Below the pieces are notes generated by a model. That model searched no databases. It was given only the letters and a program-made list of their open reading frames with translations, and was not told the DNA's origin. A stretch of DNA of 64,000 bases from Burkholderia cepacia ATCC 25416. GTDB lineage: Bacteria; Pseudomonadota; Gammaproteobacteria; Burkholderiales; Burkholderiaceae. The position numbers and the translations under genes were made by a program. Numbering within the stretch: position 1 is the first letter of the stretch; each line of letters starts with the position of its first letter. The stretch spans positions 1,736,001 to 1,800,000 of the forward strand of contig NZ_CP012982.1 in the NCBI RefSeq assembly GCF_001411495.1. Reading direction: 5' to 3'. Of the stretch, positions 54,101-63,962 are shown piece by piece.

Positions 54101-55192
54101 TCAGAACCGCGTACTGAATCCGACCCGCGCGATCGACTGCAGTGCGCCGCTCGATGCGCCGTTCGCGTCCATCACGCCGTTGATCTGCGCGTTGCTGCCG
54201 TGGTTCGCGCGCTGATGCACGCCCGCCACGTACACCATCGTGCGCTTCGACAGCCAGTACTGGACGGCCGCCAGGAACTGGTGCGCGTGCGCATTGTCGA
54301 GCGTGTCGTTGCCTTTCATGTAGGTGTAGCTCGCGCCGACCACCCACGCGGGCGACGGATGCCACGACGCGCCGGCTTCCGCCGACCACGCGCCCGCGCC
54401 GTTCGCCGAGTTCCGTACGGTCGTCACGAGCGCCTTCCCCGTGACCGTGCCGAGTGTGTAGTGCACGCCCGCGCCCCAGTTGCGCACGCTGGTCGGCGGG
54501 AGCCCCGCCGACGCGCCGTATTTCTGGTTCGTATAGGCCGCGCCCGCGCCGAACGGGCCGTTGTCGTAGCTCGCGCCGACGCTGACCGTGTTGTTCGCAC
54601 CGACCGACCCCGCGACGTTCCCGAAACCGTACAGCGCGCCGAAGGTCAGGCCCGACAGCGACGGGCTCGTGTACTTGACGGAATTCGCGACGCGATTGCT
54701 GCCCGCGACGCGATCCCAGTCGAACGCGCCGGTGGGGTTGTTCGGCAAGGCGAGCTTGTCGAACGGCCCGTTGCGAAAGCCGTACAGGCCGACGAGATCC
54801 TGCGCGATCTCGTTGCCGCCGGCGGCGAGCGCATCGACCATGAACTCGTACTGGTTGCCGAGCGTGAGCTTGCCGTAATGATCGTTCTCCAGCCCGACGT
54901 AGGCCTGCCGCGCGAACAAGCCGCCGCCGATGATCGAGCCGTTGCCGAGCGAATACTGGTTCACGAGCCGGAAGATCGCGCGCGTGCCCGCGCCGAGATC
55001 CTCCTTGCCTTCGAAACCGAGCAGGTTCGGAAAGAAGATGTTGTCGTCGAACTTCGCGTTGCCGTGGCCGCCTTCGTTGCTGACGTAGCTGATGCCGGCA
55101 TCCATCAGCCCGAACATCGTCACGCTGCTCTGCGCGAACGACACGGCGGGAAGGGCGCATGCCGCGAGCGCCAGAAGGGTCTTTTTCGCCAT
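54101..55192 (-). CDS. Gram-negative trimeric porin (OmpC/Opc-like, Burkholderia type)
   Basis: A 363-residue outer-membrane porin of the beta-proteobacterial 16-strand family. Residues 1-20 are a signal peptide (MAKKTLLALAACALPAVSFA), followed by the standard mature opening QSSVTMFGLMDAGISYVSNE; GFEGKEDLGAGTRAIFRLVN, LFARQAYVGLENDHYGKLTLG and the terminal aromatic Phe (VGFSTRF) needed for assembly are all present. AGGAG lies about 11 bases before ATG 55192. It precedes no gene on its strand but lies downstream of the SDR gene, probably supplying substrate entry for the catabolic block. Confidence 0.92.
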   Translation of the reverse strand: MAKKTLLALAACALPAVSFAQSSVTMFGLMDAGISYVSNEGGHGNAKFDDNIFFPNLLGFEGKEDLGAGTRAIFRLVNQYSLGNGSIIGGGLFARQAYVGLENDHYGKLTLGNQYEFMVDALAAGGNEIAQDLVGLYGFRNGPFDKLALPNNPTGAFDWDRVAGSNRVANSVKYTSPSLSGLTFGALYGFGNVAGSVGANNTVSVGASYDNGPFGAGAAYTNQKYGASAGLPPTSVRNWGAGVHYTLGTVTGKALVTTVRNSANGAGAWSAEAGASWHPSPAWVVGASYTYMKGNDTLDNAHAHQFLAAVQYWLSKRTMVYVAGVHQRANHGSNAQINGVMDANGASSGALQSIARVGFSTRF

Positions 55193-55340
55193 CTCCAATG
55201 TGCTCCTCACATGTTTCCGGTCAGGCCGGATATTTTTAATTGGACTACTGATTGATATGAATAAAACCCGAGCCGGGCGATTCCCGGTTCGGTGGCAACC
55301 GGAGCGAACCGGTGTGTGGCCGATGCCTGTCGAGCGCGCG

Positions 55341-56063
55341 CTAGACCGTCGAATACCCGCCGTCGACCGGCACGACCGCACCTGTCACGAACGACGCGGC
55401 GGGCGAGCACAGGAACAGGATCACGTCCGCGACTTCGTTGGCCGTGCCCCAGCGCCCGAGCGGCGTGCGTTCGAGGATGCGTCGTGACGCCTGCGTGTCG
55501 GCCATCAGGCCGCTGCTGAGCGGCGTGTCGATCCAGCCGGGCGCGACCGCGTTCACGCGGATGCCGCGATCGGCCCACGCCTGCGCGAGCGAGCGCGTGA
55601 GCTGCGCGATGCCGCCCTTGCTCGCGCTGTACGCGGGGCGGTCCTTGCTGCCGAAGTACGTATACATCGATGCGACGTTGACGATACTGCCGCCTTGTAC
55701 GGACAACGCCGGCAACGCGGCGTCGGAGGCGCGCATCACCGACGTCAGGTTCACGTTCAGCACGAGTTCGAACTGGTCCATCCGGTATTCGTCGGCGTGC
55801 CGGCTGATGCCGACGCCGTTGACGAGCACGTCGAGCCGCGGCAAAGCGGCGATCGTGCGCGTCAGTGCGTCGCTGTCTGTCACGTCCAGTTCCATGCACC
55901 GGACGCGCGGATGCACCGGCGCGTGCGGGCCGGTAGCGTCGAGCCCGAGCGCAACGACCGATGCGCCGGCTTCCGCGAAACGCCACGCCGTGCTTGCGCC
56001 GATGCCCGATGTACCGCCGGTTACCGCGACGGTCCTTCCCTCAAATAACCACTGGCGACTCAT
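55341..56063 (-). CDS. Short-chain dehydrogenase/reductase
   Basis: A 240-residue classical SDR. The cofactor motif [10 protein letters not shown] lies at about 15-24, NGVGIS replaces the usual NNAG, the catalytic Ser is in [11 protein letters not shown], and the Tyr-x3-Lys pair is in YSASKGG. It ends with PGWIDTPL and [11 protein letters not shown], as in NAD(H)-dependent sugar and alcohol dehydrogenases. ATG 56063 overlaps the zinc dehydrogenase gene by 23 bases, so both are made from one transcript. Likely role: oxidation of a hydroxyl in the pathway at 55341-59020. Confidence 0.88.
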   Translation of the reverse strand: MSRQWLFEGRTVAVTGGTSGIGASTAWRFAEAGASVVALGLDATGPHAPVHPRVRCMELDVTDSDALTRTIAALPRLDVLVNGVGISRHADEYRMDQFELVLNVNLTSVMRASDAALPALSVQGGSIVNVASMYTYFGSKDRPAYSASKGGIAQLTRSLAQAWADRGIRVNAVAPGWIDTPLSSGLMADTQASRRILERTPLGRWGTANEVADVILFLCSPAASFVTGAVVPVDGGYSTV

Positions 56064-57162
56064 GTTCGACACTCTCGACGGCGTGGGTGGAGCGCGCATG
56101 CCGCTGCGCGGGGGAAACCAGGATCTTGATCTGCGTGCGATCGGCGAGCAGCGCGTCGAAGCCGTCGGCGACGGCGTCCTCCAGCGACACGGTGCGCGTG
56201 ACGATCGACGTGAGATCGAGCGCGCCCGATGCGACGATGCGCAGCAGGTCCTCGTACGCATGCCGGTAGCCGACGCTCGCCGTGAAGGTCAGCTCGTCGT
56301 TGACCGCGCGGAACGCGTCGAAGCCCGCCTGCGGCATCAGGCCGACCATCACGACGCGGCCGCCCTTGCGCAGCGCCTGCATCGCCGCTTCGAACGTGGC
56401 CGGCAAGCCGGCCGCCTCGAAGCTCGCGTCGACGCCGAGCCCGCCCGATGCCTCGTGGATCGCGTCGCGCAGCACGGACGCGTCGAGCGTGCGCGCATTG
56501 AACGTGTGCGTCGCGCCGAAGCGCGCGGCGGCCGCGAGGCGCTCGGTCGACACGTCGACCGCGACGAGGGTCGTCGCACCCTGCAGCTTCGCGAGCTGGA
56601 TCAGCAGCAGGCCGATCGGCCCGAGCCCGAATACCGCGCACGTGTCGCCGAGCCGGAGCTCGGCGCGGCGCAGCGCGTGCAGCGCGACGGCCGCGGGTTC
56701 CATCACGGCGGCCTGCTCGAGACTCACGCCGTCGGGCAGCCGGTGCAGCATGTAGGCGGGCACGACCGCGAAGTCGGCCATCCCGCCGTCGCCCATCAGC
56801 CCGGCAAAGCCCATCGACACGCACAGGTTGTACGACCCCGAGCGGCAGTACGCGCACTGGTGGCAGCGATATTCGGGCTCGACGGCGACACAATCGCCCG
56901 GATTCAGCGTCGTCACGCCTTCGCCGACTTCGACGACGGTGCCGCAGAATTCGTGGCCGAGCGTCAGCGGCGCGGTACGGCGCGACAGCGGATGCGGCGT
57001 GTCGACCGGAATCGCGTGCGGGCCGTCCGCGTATTCGTGCAGGTCGCTGCCGCAGATGCCGCAATACGCGACCGCGATGCGCACCTCGCCCGGCCCGGGG
57101 CGCGGCGTATCGATTTCCACGAGACGGACGTCGCGCGGGCCATGCCATTGAAGTGCACGCAT
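56041..57162 (-). CDS. Zinc-dependent alcohol dehydrogenase (butanediol/sorbitol dehydrogenase-like)
   Basis: A 373-residue medium-chain dehydrogenase. Catalytic zinc ligands are in [16 protein letters not shown] and [12 protein letters not shown]; the structural zinc is held by the four cysteines of [15 protein letters not shown]; the Rossmann motif is [10 protein letters not shown]. The opening [20 protein letters not shown] and the loop with [12 protein letters not shown] resemble 2,3-butanediol and polyol dehydrogenases. It follows the MFS gene with a one-base gap and overlaps the SDR gene. Confidence 0.9.
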   Translation of the reverse strand: MRALQWHGPRDVRLVEIDTPRPGPGEVRIAVAYCGICGSDLHEYADGPHAIPVDTPHPLSRRTAPLTLGHEFCGTVVEVGEGVTTLNPGDCVAVEPEYRCHQCAYCRSGSYNLCVSMGFAGLMGDGGMADFAVVPAYMLHRLPDGVSLEQAAVMEPAAVALHALRRAELRLGDTCAVFGLGPIGLLLIQLAKLQGATTLVAVDVSTERLAAAARFGATHTFNARTLDASVLRDAIHEASGGLGVDASFEAAGLPATFEAAMQALRKGGRVVMVGLMPQAGFDAFRAVNDELTFTASVGYRHAYEDLLRIVASGALDLTSIVTRTVSLEDAVADGFDALLADRTQIKILVSPAQRHARSTHAVESVEHESPVVI

Positions 57163-57163
57163 G

Positions 57164-58468
57164 TCAGCGTCCTCCGAGGTTCTGTGTATCGAGACGGTTC
57201 GCGGCCGTGCCGGCGAGCGCGCGCTTGCGCAGCACGGCGGGCGCGGTTTCGACGAGGCCGAACGACAGCACGCACGCGAGGATCGCGCCGGTGGCCGACG
57301 TCCACATCGCGAACTGCAGGCCGTACTTGTCCGCGGCGAAGCCGGCGACGGTCGGCGCGACGAAGCCGCCAATCAGCTCGCCGGCGCCCATGATCAGCCC
57401 GAGCGCGCTGGCGATCGCGCGCGGCGGCACCGTTTCCGCCGGGATCGTCGCCATGAACAGCGTGAAACAGCCGAGGCCCGTGTAGGTCGCGAGCACGAGC
57501 GCGCAGAGCGCCCACAGCGAATTCGCGTGAATCATCGCGACGGGGCACGCGGCGGCGACCAGCGCGAACACGATCATCGTCGGCTTGCGGCCGATCCGGT
57601 CGGAGATCGCGGGCACCGCGAAACCCCAGAACACCCACGCGGCGCCGAGGCAGGTCATCACGACGCCCATGTCGGCAGGGGACAGGTGGCGGCTGTCGAC
57701 GAGGAACACCGGCGCGAACGAGATGATCACGATGAACCACGTGAGGAAGAAGCAGCTGATCAGCACGCAAAGCAGGATGTTGCGTTCCTTCAGCAGCGCC
57801 CAGCGGCTGATCGCCGCGCCGCCCGCGGCCGGTGCGCCGACGGTGTCGGCCTGCGCATGCCGTGCGCCGCCGGGCGGCACCTCGCGCACCCAGCGCCAGA
57901 TGCAGAACGCGATCAGGAAGCCGGGAATGCACGATACGAAGAACGCGTGGCGCCAGCCGTGCGCGGTCGCGATGCCGATCACGACCGGCGGGCCGATCAT
58001 CGCGCCGAGCAGGCCGGCGGCGGAGCCTTGCAGCAGGCCCATGTTCAGCCCGCGGCGGCTCGGCGTCGAACTCTCGACCATCAGCGACTGCGAGAGCGGC
58101 AGCACCGGGCCTTCGGCGATGCCCATCAGCGCGCGGAACGCGATCAGGCTCGCGAAACCGCCGACGAGCCCCGACAGTGCCGAGCACACGGAAAAGCCGA
58201 TCACGGCGGCGATCAGCAGCGGCTTGCGCGTGCCGCGCGCGTCGGACCACGCGCCGGTCGCGGCGCCCGACAGCGCCCACGTGAGCGCGAGCGCGGACGA
58301 CACCATGCCGAGCTGCGCATTCGTCAGGTGCAGCTCGGCGGACATGAACGGGAACAGGAACGACAGCGCGAGGCGGTCGAAGAACACGAAGCCGAACGTC
58401 ATGAACAGGATCAGCAGCAGCCTGTTCTCGTACGTCCAGGCGGGCCTGGAGGAGGAAGGGGATGTCAT
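57164..58468 (-). CDS. MFS transporter (ACS/aromatic acid:H+ symporter-like)
   Basis: A 434-residue, 12-segment carrier. N-terminal FMTFGFVFFDRLALSFLFPF, the loop motif GAWSDARGTRKPLL and the central AISDRIGRKPTMIVFAL suit anion:cation or aromatic acid:proton symporters. It lies between the cupin dioxygenase-like gene (18 bases upstream) and the zinc dehydrogenase gene, so it probably imports the substrate of this operon. A sugar-acid such as hexuronate and an aromatic acid are both possible. Confidence 0.85.
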   Translation of the reverse strand: MTSPSSSRPAWTYENRLLLILFMTFGFVFFDRLALSFLFPFMSAELHLTNAQLGMVSSALALTWALSGAATGAWSDARGTRKPLLIAAVIGFSVCSALSGLVGGFASLIAFRALMGIAEGPVLPLSQSLMVESSTPSRRGLNMGLLQGSAAGLLGAMIGPPVVIGIATAHGWRHAFFVSCIPGFLIAFCIWRWVREVPPGGARHAQADTVGAPAAGGAAISRWALLKERNILLCVLISCFFLTWFIVIISFAPVFLVDSRHLSPADMGVVMTCLGAAWVFWGFAVPAISDRIGRKPTMIVFALVAAACPVAMIHANSLWALCALVLATYTGLGCFTLFMATIPAETVPPRAIASALGLIMGAGELIGGFVAPTVAGFAADKYGLQFAMWTSATGAILACVLSFGLVETAPAVLRKRALAGTAANRLDTQNLGGR

Positions 58469-58486
58469 GGTGAGCCTCGCCGCGCG

Positions 58487-59020
58487 TCAGCGGAACAGCT
58501 TCTCGATCGTTTGCGCGCCGAGGCCGACCTTCTCGTAGTGCGCCTTGCACATCGCGATGTACGAGTGCACGTCGAAGTAGCCGTCGGGTTGGCCTTCGTC
58601 GTCGAGCCAGATCAGCGGCCCCTTGACGATGAAGAACGCGCGCATCGGCTCGGGGTGATCGAATGCGACGAGCGTGTGGCCCTCGCCCGGCGTCTCGTAG
58701 ACGAAATCGCCGCGCGTCGCGGTCCATTCGTGCTCCAGGTAACCCCACTTGCCCGACAGCGTGTAAGCGAACACCTCGTGCGGGTGATAGTGCCGGTTCA
58801 CGAGCCCGGCTTCCTTCGCCATCAGGATGTCGCACCATTTGTTCTGCGACGGCGAGATCCACAGCGGCCGCGACGAAACCGTTTCGGTGAACGGAACGTA
58901 ATAGCGCTCGTCGTCGGTGGCCGCGTTCGCGATGTAGGCTTCCGGAAGCGCATCGGGCTTGAACGGATTGGCAATCGGCGGGATGTTTTGCCAGAATTCG
59001 GCTACGGCTTGGTCGACCAC
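58487..59020 (-). CDS. 2,4'-dihydroxyacetophenone dioxygenase-family cupin
   Basis: A 177-residue cupin related to 2,4'-dihydroxyacetophenone dioxygenase, a non-heme iron enzyme that cleaves the C-C bond of aryl hydroxyketones. The metal motif is LVNRHYHPHEVFAYTLSGKW with His, His and Glu, followed by a distal His in GEGHTLVAFDHPEP. The start is GTG 59020, with AAGGAG 8 bases upstream; no ATG is suitably placed. It is the first gene of the operon through 54101 and is divergent from an AraC-type regulator. True substrate unknown. Confidence 0.82.
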   Translation of the reverse strand: MVDQAVAEFWQNIPPIANPFKPDALPEAYIANAATDDERYYVPFTETVSSRPLWISPSQNKWCDILMAKEAGLVNRHYHPHEVFAYTLSGKWGYLEHEWTATRGDFVYETPGEGHTLVAFDHPEPMRAFFIVKGPLIWLDDEGQPDGYFDVHSYIAMCKAHYEKVGLGAQTIEKLFR

Positions 59021-59204
59021 GGTTCGTCTCCTTGTGTTTGGATGTCGTGGGCTCGACTTTAGCCAGCAGGTGCGCGCCGCTCTTGACTGGGCTGGACGAA
59101 TTGCTTGATCGGGCCGGACATCGCACCGCACGACGTTTAAACGATCCATCCCCCAATTTCGCATTGCATGGCGCTCCGCACGACGGGCGCCAGCAGGAGG
59201 CGAC

Positions 59205-60185
59205 GTGACGAATTCGACCGTTTTTTCACGCACGCGAGGCTCGACGGCCGACGTGCCGGTGCGCGACCGGATGGCGTACTGGGACGCATTCAATGCAGAG
59301 ACGCTGGTCGGCCTGCGCTGCTCGTCGCTGTCGCCGGCCGGGCTCGAGGTCGAGAAGACCGACATCGCGCTGCCGGGCCTCGGCATCGCCGACATCAGCG
59401 GCCAGGATCACGTGATCGAACGCAGCCCCGCGCTGGTGCGCCAGTTGCCGAAGGAGTCGTTGTTCGCGTGCCAGATCCTGAGCGGGCGTGCGTATTTCAT
59501 CCAGCACGACCGGTGCCTGCTCGCGGAAGCCGGCGATGTCGTCGTCTACGACACGCGTGTGCCTTATCTGTTCGGATTCCTGACACCGATGCGGCAGTTG
59601 CTGATCGATATCCCGGTCACGACGCTCGACGACCGGCTCGATGCGGAACTGGCGGCGCTGCCGCTGCGGATCGCGCCGAAGCCGGGCGCGGGCGCGATGC
59701 TCGGCGCGACGTTGCGCGCGAGTGTCGAGCGGTTCATGAAGGACCCGGTCGAGCGCGATGCCGCGCGATTCGCCGAGTACACGCGCACGCTGATCGCGGA
59801 ACTCGTCGACGCCGAAGTGAACGGCGCGGGCGCGTCGCGCGCGTCGCTGTCGTACCTGCTGACCGCGAAGCAGTACGTCGCGACGCACCTGGGCGACCCG
59901 GAGCTCGGGCCGCAGGCGGTTGCCGACGCGGTCGGGCTGTCGCTGCGCCACCTGAGCCGGCTCTTTGCGGCCGAAGGCGAGTCGATCACGCAGCACATCT
60001 GGTCGGAGCGGCTGGCGCACGCGCATCGCGAGCTGACCGATGCGCGGCTGCGCAAGACGAGCATCGGCGAGATCGCGTTTCGCTGGGGTTTCTCGAGCCA
60101 GGCGCACTTCAGCCGGGCGATTCGCGAGCGCTACGGCGCGTCGCCGATGGCGTTGCGCGACGCGGCGCACGCGGCCGGCCGCTGA
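59205..60185 (+). CDS. AraC-family regulator with AraC-binding-like sensor domain
   Basis: A 326-residue activator: residues about 15-190 form an AraC-binding-like cupin sensor (FACQILSGRAYFIQHDRCLL, AGDVVVYDTRVPYLFGF) and about 215-320 two helix-turn-helix units (VADAVGLSLRHLSRLFAAEG; IGEIAFRWGFSSQAHFSRAI). The start is GTG 59205 with a perfect AGGAGG 4 bases upstream. It is divergent from the cupin-MFS-dehydrogenase operon and is its likely regulator. It has the same length and family as the protein at 61990-62970. A strong terminator follows its stop. Confidence 0.9.
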   Translation: MTNSTVFSRTRGSTADVPVRDRMAYWDAFNAETLVGLRCSSLSPAGLEVEKTDIALPGLGIADISGQDHVIERSPALVRQLPKESLFACQILSGRAYFIQHDRCLLAEAGDVVVYDTRVPYLFGFLTPMRQLLIDIPVTTLDDRLDAELAALPLRIAPKPGAGAMLGATLRASVERFMKDPVERDAARFAEYTRTLIAELVDAEVNGAGASRASLSYLLTAKQYVATHLGDPELGPQAVADAVGLSLRHLSRLFAAEGESITQHIWSERLAHAHRELTDARLRKTSIGEIAFRWGFSSQAHFSRAIRERYGASPMALRDAAHAAGR

Positions 60186-60212
60186 TACCGGCAGCCGATG
60201 TGGATGGAGCGG

Positions 60213-60240
60213 CGGCGCGTGTCCCACGCGCCGTTTTTTT
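60213..60240 (+). terminator. Rho-independent terminator after the AraC gene
   Basis: CGGCGCGTG (60213-60221), a three-base loop TCC, and CACGCGCCG (60225-60233) form a perfect 9-bp GC-rich stem followed by seven Ts (60234-60240). It lies 28 bases after the AraC stop codon and points along the plus strand. It is the clearest intrinsic terminator in the window. Confidence 0.88.
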
Positions 60241-60278
60241 GGTTGCAGCGAACGACGGCGCAGATGCGCCGCGTCGCG

Positions 60279-61844
60279 TCATTCCGCCAGCATGAATTCG
60301 GCGCAGCGCTCCGCGATCATGATCGTCGGCGCGTTCGTGTTGCCGGACACGATCCGCGGCATCACCGACGCATCGCAGATTCGCAGGCCGTCGACGCCCT
60401 GCACCGAGAGGCGCGGCGTCACGACCGCGTGTTCGTCGTTGCCCATGCGGCAGGTGCCGGCCGGGTGATAGACGGTTTTCGCGCGGCGCCGCACGTAGTC
60501 GGCGAGTGCCGTATCGGCCAGCGTCTCGGCTTCGCGCACGATGCGCGCGAGCGACGGCGCGCGGATGATCCGCCGCGCGAGCGCGACGCCGCGCACGAGA
60601 CCGTCGACATCGGCCGGGTCGGACAGCGCGCCGCTGTCGAACAGGATCGGCGCGGCCGGATCGTTGCCGCGCAGTTGCACCGAGCCGCGCGAGCGCGGCC
60701 TGAGCAGGCACGGGTTGATCGACAGGCCGTGGCCGGGCAGCGGCTCGCGATCGACGTCGCCGACGAGCGTCGGCAGCACGTGGAACTGGATGTCGGCGCG
60801 GCCGCTGCCGGTCGTGTCGACGAACGCGCCGGATTCGACGACGTTCGACGTCAGCAGGCCCGTGCGGCACAGCATCCACTGCAGCCCGTGCCGCAATGCC
60901 TTCAGCCCGCGATCCTCGCCCAGCAGGCTCACGGGCGCGTGGCTGCGGCCGTAGATCGAGACTTCGAGATGATCCTGGTAATTCGCGCCGACGTCGCGGC
61001 TGTCGTGCAGCACGTCGATGCCGTGCGTGTGCAGGTGCGCGCCGGGCCCGATGCCCGACAGCATCAGCAGCTTCGGCGTGCTCAGCGCACCGGCTGCGAG
61101 CACGACGTCGGCGCGCGCGGCGGCCGAACCCGTCGCGCCGCTTGCCGTCCGCCATTCGACGCCGGTCGCACGCCGGCCGTCGAACAGGATGCGCGTCACG
61201 CGGCAGCCGGTCAGCACGCGCAGGTTCGGATGCCGCAGCGCGTCGGCGAGATAGGTGGCCGCGGTACTGCCGCGCCGGCCGTCGAAGATCGTCGTGTGGT
61301 AGAACCCGACGCCCTGTTGCGCGGCGCCGTTGAAATCGTCGTTGTAGGCGATGCCGGTTTCCTGCGCGGCTTTCACGAAGGCGAGGCTCAACGGATGCCT
61401 GAAGCGCGTGTCGCCGACCTTCAGCGGCCCGTCGGTGCCGTGAAACGGCTCGGAGAGGCGCAGGTGCGATTCGGCGCGCCTGAACACGGGCAGCACGTCG
61501 TCCCAGCTCCAGCCCGTGCAGCCGAGCGCGGCCCAGTCGTCGTAGTCGTCGCGCGTGCCGCGCACGTACAGCATCGCGTTGACCGAACTGCCGCCCCCGA
61601 GCGTGCGGCCCTGCGGCACGTAGGTCTTGCGGCCCGCCGCACCGGCTTGCGGCTCGCTCTCGAACGTGACCGTGCGGCACGTGCCGAGTACGCGGATGAA
61701 CGTCGCCGGTATCCGGATGAACAGGCTGTCGTCCTTCGGGCCGTCCTCGAGCAGCAGCACGCGCCTGCCGGCCTTCACCAGCCGGTGCGCGACCGTGCAG
61801 CCGGCCGAGCCACCGCCGACGACGATATGGTCGTACGTCTCCAT
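60279..61844 (-). CDS. GMC-family FAD-dependent oxidoreductase (choline dehydrogenase-like)
   Basis: A 521-residue glucose-methanol-choline oxidoreductase. The FAD site is HIVVGGGSAGCTVAHRLV at residues 6-23, the first GMC signature is GRTLGGGSSVNAMLYVRGT, the second VVLAAGALSTPKLLMLSGIG, and the catalytic His pair lies in YHPAGTCRMG and the final NTNAPTIMIAERCA helix region. Such enzymes oxidise primary alcohols, polyols or aromatic alcohols. It follows an AraC-type gene on the same strand after 145 bases and converges with the first AraC gene, so it may belong to the same regulon. Confidence 0.9.
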   Translation of the reverse strand: METYDHIVVGGGSAGCTVAHRLVKAGRRVLLLEDGPKDDSLFIRIPATFIRVLGTCRTVTFESEPQAGAAGRKTYVPQGRTLGGGSSVNAMLYVRGTRDDYDDWAALGCTGWSWDDVLPVFRRAESHLRLSEPFHGTDGPLKVGDTRFRHPLSLAFVKAAQETGIAYNDDFNGAAQQGVGFYHTTIFDGRRGSTAATYLADALRHPNLRVLTGCRVTRILFDGRRATGVEWRTASGATGSAAARADVVLAAGALSTPKLLMLSGIGPGAHLHTHGIDVLHDSRDVGANYQDHLEVSIYGRSHAPVSLLGEDRGLKALRHGLQWMLCRTGLLTSNVVESGAFVDTTGSGRADIQFHVLPTLVGDVDREPLPGHGLSINPCLLRPRSRGSVQLRGNDPAAPILFDSGALSDPADVDGLVRGVALARRIIRAPSLARIVREAETLADTALADYVRRRAKTVYHPAGTCRMGNDEHAVVTPRLSVQGVDGLRICDASVMPRIVSGNTNAPTIMIAERCAEFMLAE

Positions 61845-61989
61845 CCCGCTTCTTCTCCTTGCTGTCGGGCGGCGAAACGAGTGCCGCCGCGCAGGAAGCC
61901 AGCTTAGCGGCCGCCATGCGGCCCCGTTTGACCGGGACGGACGTGGTGTTTGCCTCGCAGGGACAGGGCGGCGGGTGGACGGTGGCGGG

Positions 61990-62970
61990 CTACCGCGCGT
62001 CGGCCGGCGCCGGTGCCGACGCGCGCGACTCGCTCGGCGTCTCGCCGAAGCGCGCGCGATAGCTGCGGCTGAAGTGCGCGCTGTTGTTGAAGCCCCAGCG
62101 GAACGCGATTTCGCTGACCGTCAGGTGCTTCAGCGACCGGTCGCGCAAGTCGGCGCGGCAGCGTTCGAGCCGCCGCGCAAGGATGTAGCGCGTGAGCGGC
62201 GTTCCTTCGATCTCGAAGACGCGCGCGAGCTGGCGCGGCGACAGGTTGATCGCGCGGCTCACCGACTGGCTGTCGAGATCGTCGTCGGCGAGATGGCTGT
62301 CGATGAACGCTTTTGCGCGCGACAGCGTGTGGACGGTCGACTTGGTCGGCGACGCGTCGCCGTCGCGCAGCCGCAGCATCGACTGCACGAGATCGAGGAT
62401 CGCGGCGGCGCGCCGTTCGCGCGCACCGGGCGTCGGCTCCTGCGGCGCGGCGAGCAGCGCATACACCTGCCGCACGGCCCACGATGCGACGCCGTCGTCA
62501 CGGTCGATCTTGACGAGGCTGCGGTAGCGCCACGGGCCGACGCGCGCCTCGAACACGTCGCGCGGCACGTCGAGCACGGTCATCGCCATGTCGGCGGGAA
62601 AACCGTGACCGTACGGCATCGACGTGTCGTAGAGCACGAGGTCGCCGGGCCCGTGCTGCATGCAGTCGACGTCCTGGAACGTATAGCCTTGCCCTGCGTG
62701 CATCAGGCAGATGAACACGGCATCGCGCTGGTCCGCATGGATGTTGTGCGGCGTGCGCACGACCGCGTGCCGGTTCGCGACGATGTCGCAGGCGCCGAAC
62801 AGCCCGAGATCGCGCTTGCGCAGCGTCGCGTCGATGCCTTCCGACGACTTGCCGCTGCATTCGATCCGCACGAGCGTGCGCGCGACATGGTCGACCCAGA
62901 AGTCGACGCGTTCGTGGCCGCGCACGGCGCGCGTCGAGATCGTGGCGATCTCCGTGCTGGTGTCCGGCAT
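61990..62970 (-). CDS. AraC-family regulator upstream of the GMC oxidoreductase
   Basis: A 326-residue AraC-type activator with an AraC-binding-like sensor (GQGYTFQDVDCMQHGPGDLV, LYDTSMPYGHGFPADMAM) and C-terminal tandem helix-turn-helix (INLSPRQLARVFEIEGTPLT; VSEIAFRWGFNNSAHFSRSY). It is a paralogue of the regulator at 59205-60185: equal length, same architecture, similar recognition helix (IAFRWGF-S-AHFSR). It precedes the GMC gene on the same strand and probably activates it. A weak upstream signal is present at ATG 62970. Confidence 0.9.
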   Translation of the reverse strand: MPDTSTEIATISTRAVRGHERVDFWVDHVARTLVRIECSGKSSEGIDATLRKRDLGLFGACDIVANRHAVVRTPHNIHADQRDAVFICLMHAGQGYTFQDVDCMQHGPGDLVLYDTSMPYGHGFPADMAMTVLDVPRDVFEARVGPWRYRSLVKIDRDDGVASWAVRQVYALLAAPQEPTPGARERRAAAILDLVQSMLRLRDGDASPTKSTVHTLSRAKAFIDSHLADDDLDSQSVSRAINLSPRQLARVFEIEGTPLTRYILARRLERCRADLRDRSLKHLTVSEIAFRWGFNNSAHFSRSYRARFGETPSESRASAPAPADAR

Positions 62971-63173
62971 GACGTTCTCCCGATGACCGCCTGAGCGGCG
63001 CAGTCTCGGGTACGTCGGAGCGCGTGGTCAATCCGTGAAAGACCCGGGACACGCCCGTGACGCCCTTGCAGCGGGGCATGGCGGGCGCAGGCGCGATCGA
63101 TGTCCGGCCGAGTCAAGGGAAGCGGCCGCGTGAGTCAAGACACGTGTGCGATTTCGGGTTAGGTCGTGCCGGG

Positions 63174-63962
63174 TTACTTCTTCGAAGACGACGGCAGCCC
63201 GAGCGACACGTCCTGCTCGTAGCCCATCTTGCCGCCGCGATACTCGACACTGACGTAGCCGGCCCGCCGCGCGTCGGCGACGTTCGCGTAGATCGACGTC
63301 ATCACCATTCCGGCGTCGCAGTCGAGCGCGATCGTGCGGTCGATGCGGCCCGTCGCGATGTTCACGGCCCGCAGCGACTGCATCGCGAGGCCGCACTTGT
63401 CAGACAGCGCATAGACGCCGACCAGCATGTGCGTCTTCGTGCGATACCACATCGGAATGTCGACGGTGCCGTCGAGCCGGACGTGATCCTGATCGTTGTC
63501 GTTCAGTCGCCCGACTTCATTCAGCGTGACGGGTAATGTCTTGCGGCCGTCGTCCCAGGTGCCGGTTGCCGTTTGACCGGCGACGTTCAGCGCGATCGGG
63601 CAGGGCTTCGGCCGCGACGGCGATGCGGCGGGCACGACCGGCGAGTCGGCGTTCGATGCCGGCGGCGATGCTTCGCACAGCGTCATGCGGCCATCGGGCT
63701 CACGGCGGCCCTGCAACGGGATCGGCTTGCGATGCATGTCGTAGTAGTAGCTGCCGTCGACGCGCCAGCGGCCCGCGTCGTTGCGGTTGATTGCGTCGTA
63801 GGTCTGCAGCGATATGTGGACCGGCGCGGTGCCGATCGTGCCGGTGTAGTTGACGACCTCGTACCAGCCTGCATAAGACGCGGCCGGCGCGCAGGCGAGC
63901 GGCACGGCGAGCATGGCGGCGAACGGGCAGGCGTAGCGGGCGCGACGGGTGTTCCGGGGCAT
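63174..63962 (-). CDS. Secreted hypothetical protein
   Basis: A 262-residue protein with a signal peptide (basic MPRNTRRARYA, hydrophobic AAMLAVPLACAPAASYA, cleavage probably before GWYEV). The mature part is beta-rich with repeated Tyr/Trp/Asp patterns (VNYTGTIGTAPVHISLQTYD, GRWRVDGSYYYDMHRKPIPL), a Pro/Ser-rich linker near 100-118 and four mature-region cysteines that could form disulfides. It has no lipoprotein box at the predicted cleavage site. No family is recognised; periplasmic or extracellular location is the only firm inference. It stands alone, with a 203-bp gap to the AraC gene. Confidence 0.7.
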   Translation of the reverse strand: MPRNTRRARYACPFAAMLAVPLACAPAASYAGWYEVVNYTGTIGTAPVHISLQTYDAINRNDAGRWRVDGSYYYDMHRKPIPLQGRREPDGRMTLCEASPPASNADSPVVPAASPSRPKPCPIALNVAGQTATGTWDDGRKTLPVTLNEVGRLNDNDQDHVRLDGTVDIPMWYRTKTHMLVGVYALSDKCGLAMQSLRAVNIATGRIDRTIALDCDAGMVMTSIYANVADARRAGYVSVEYRGGKMGYEQDVSLGLPSSSKK

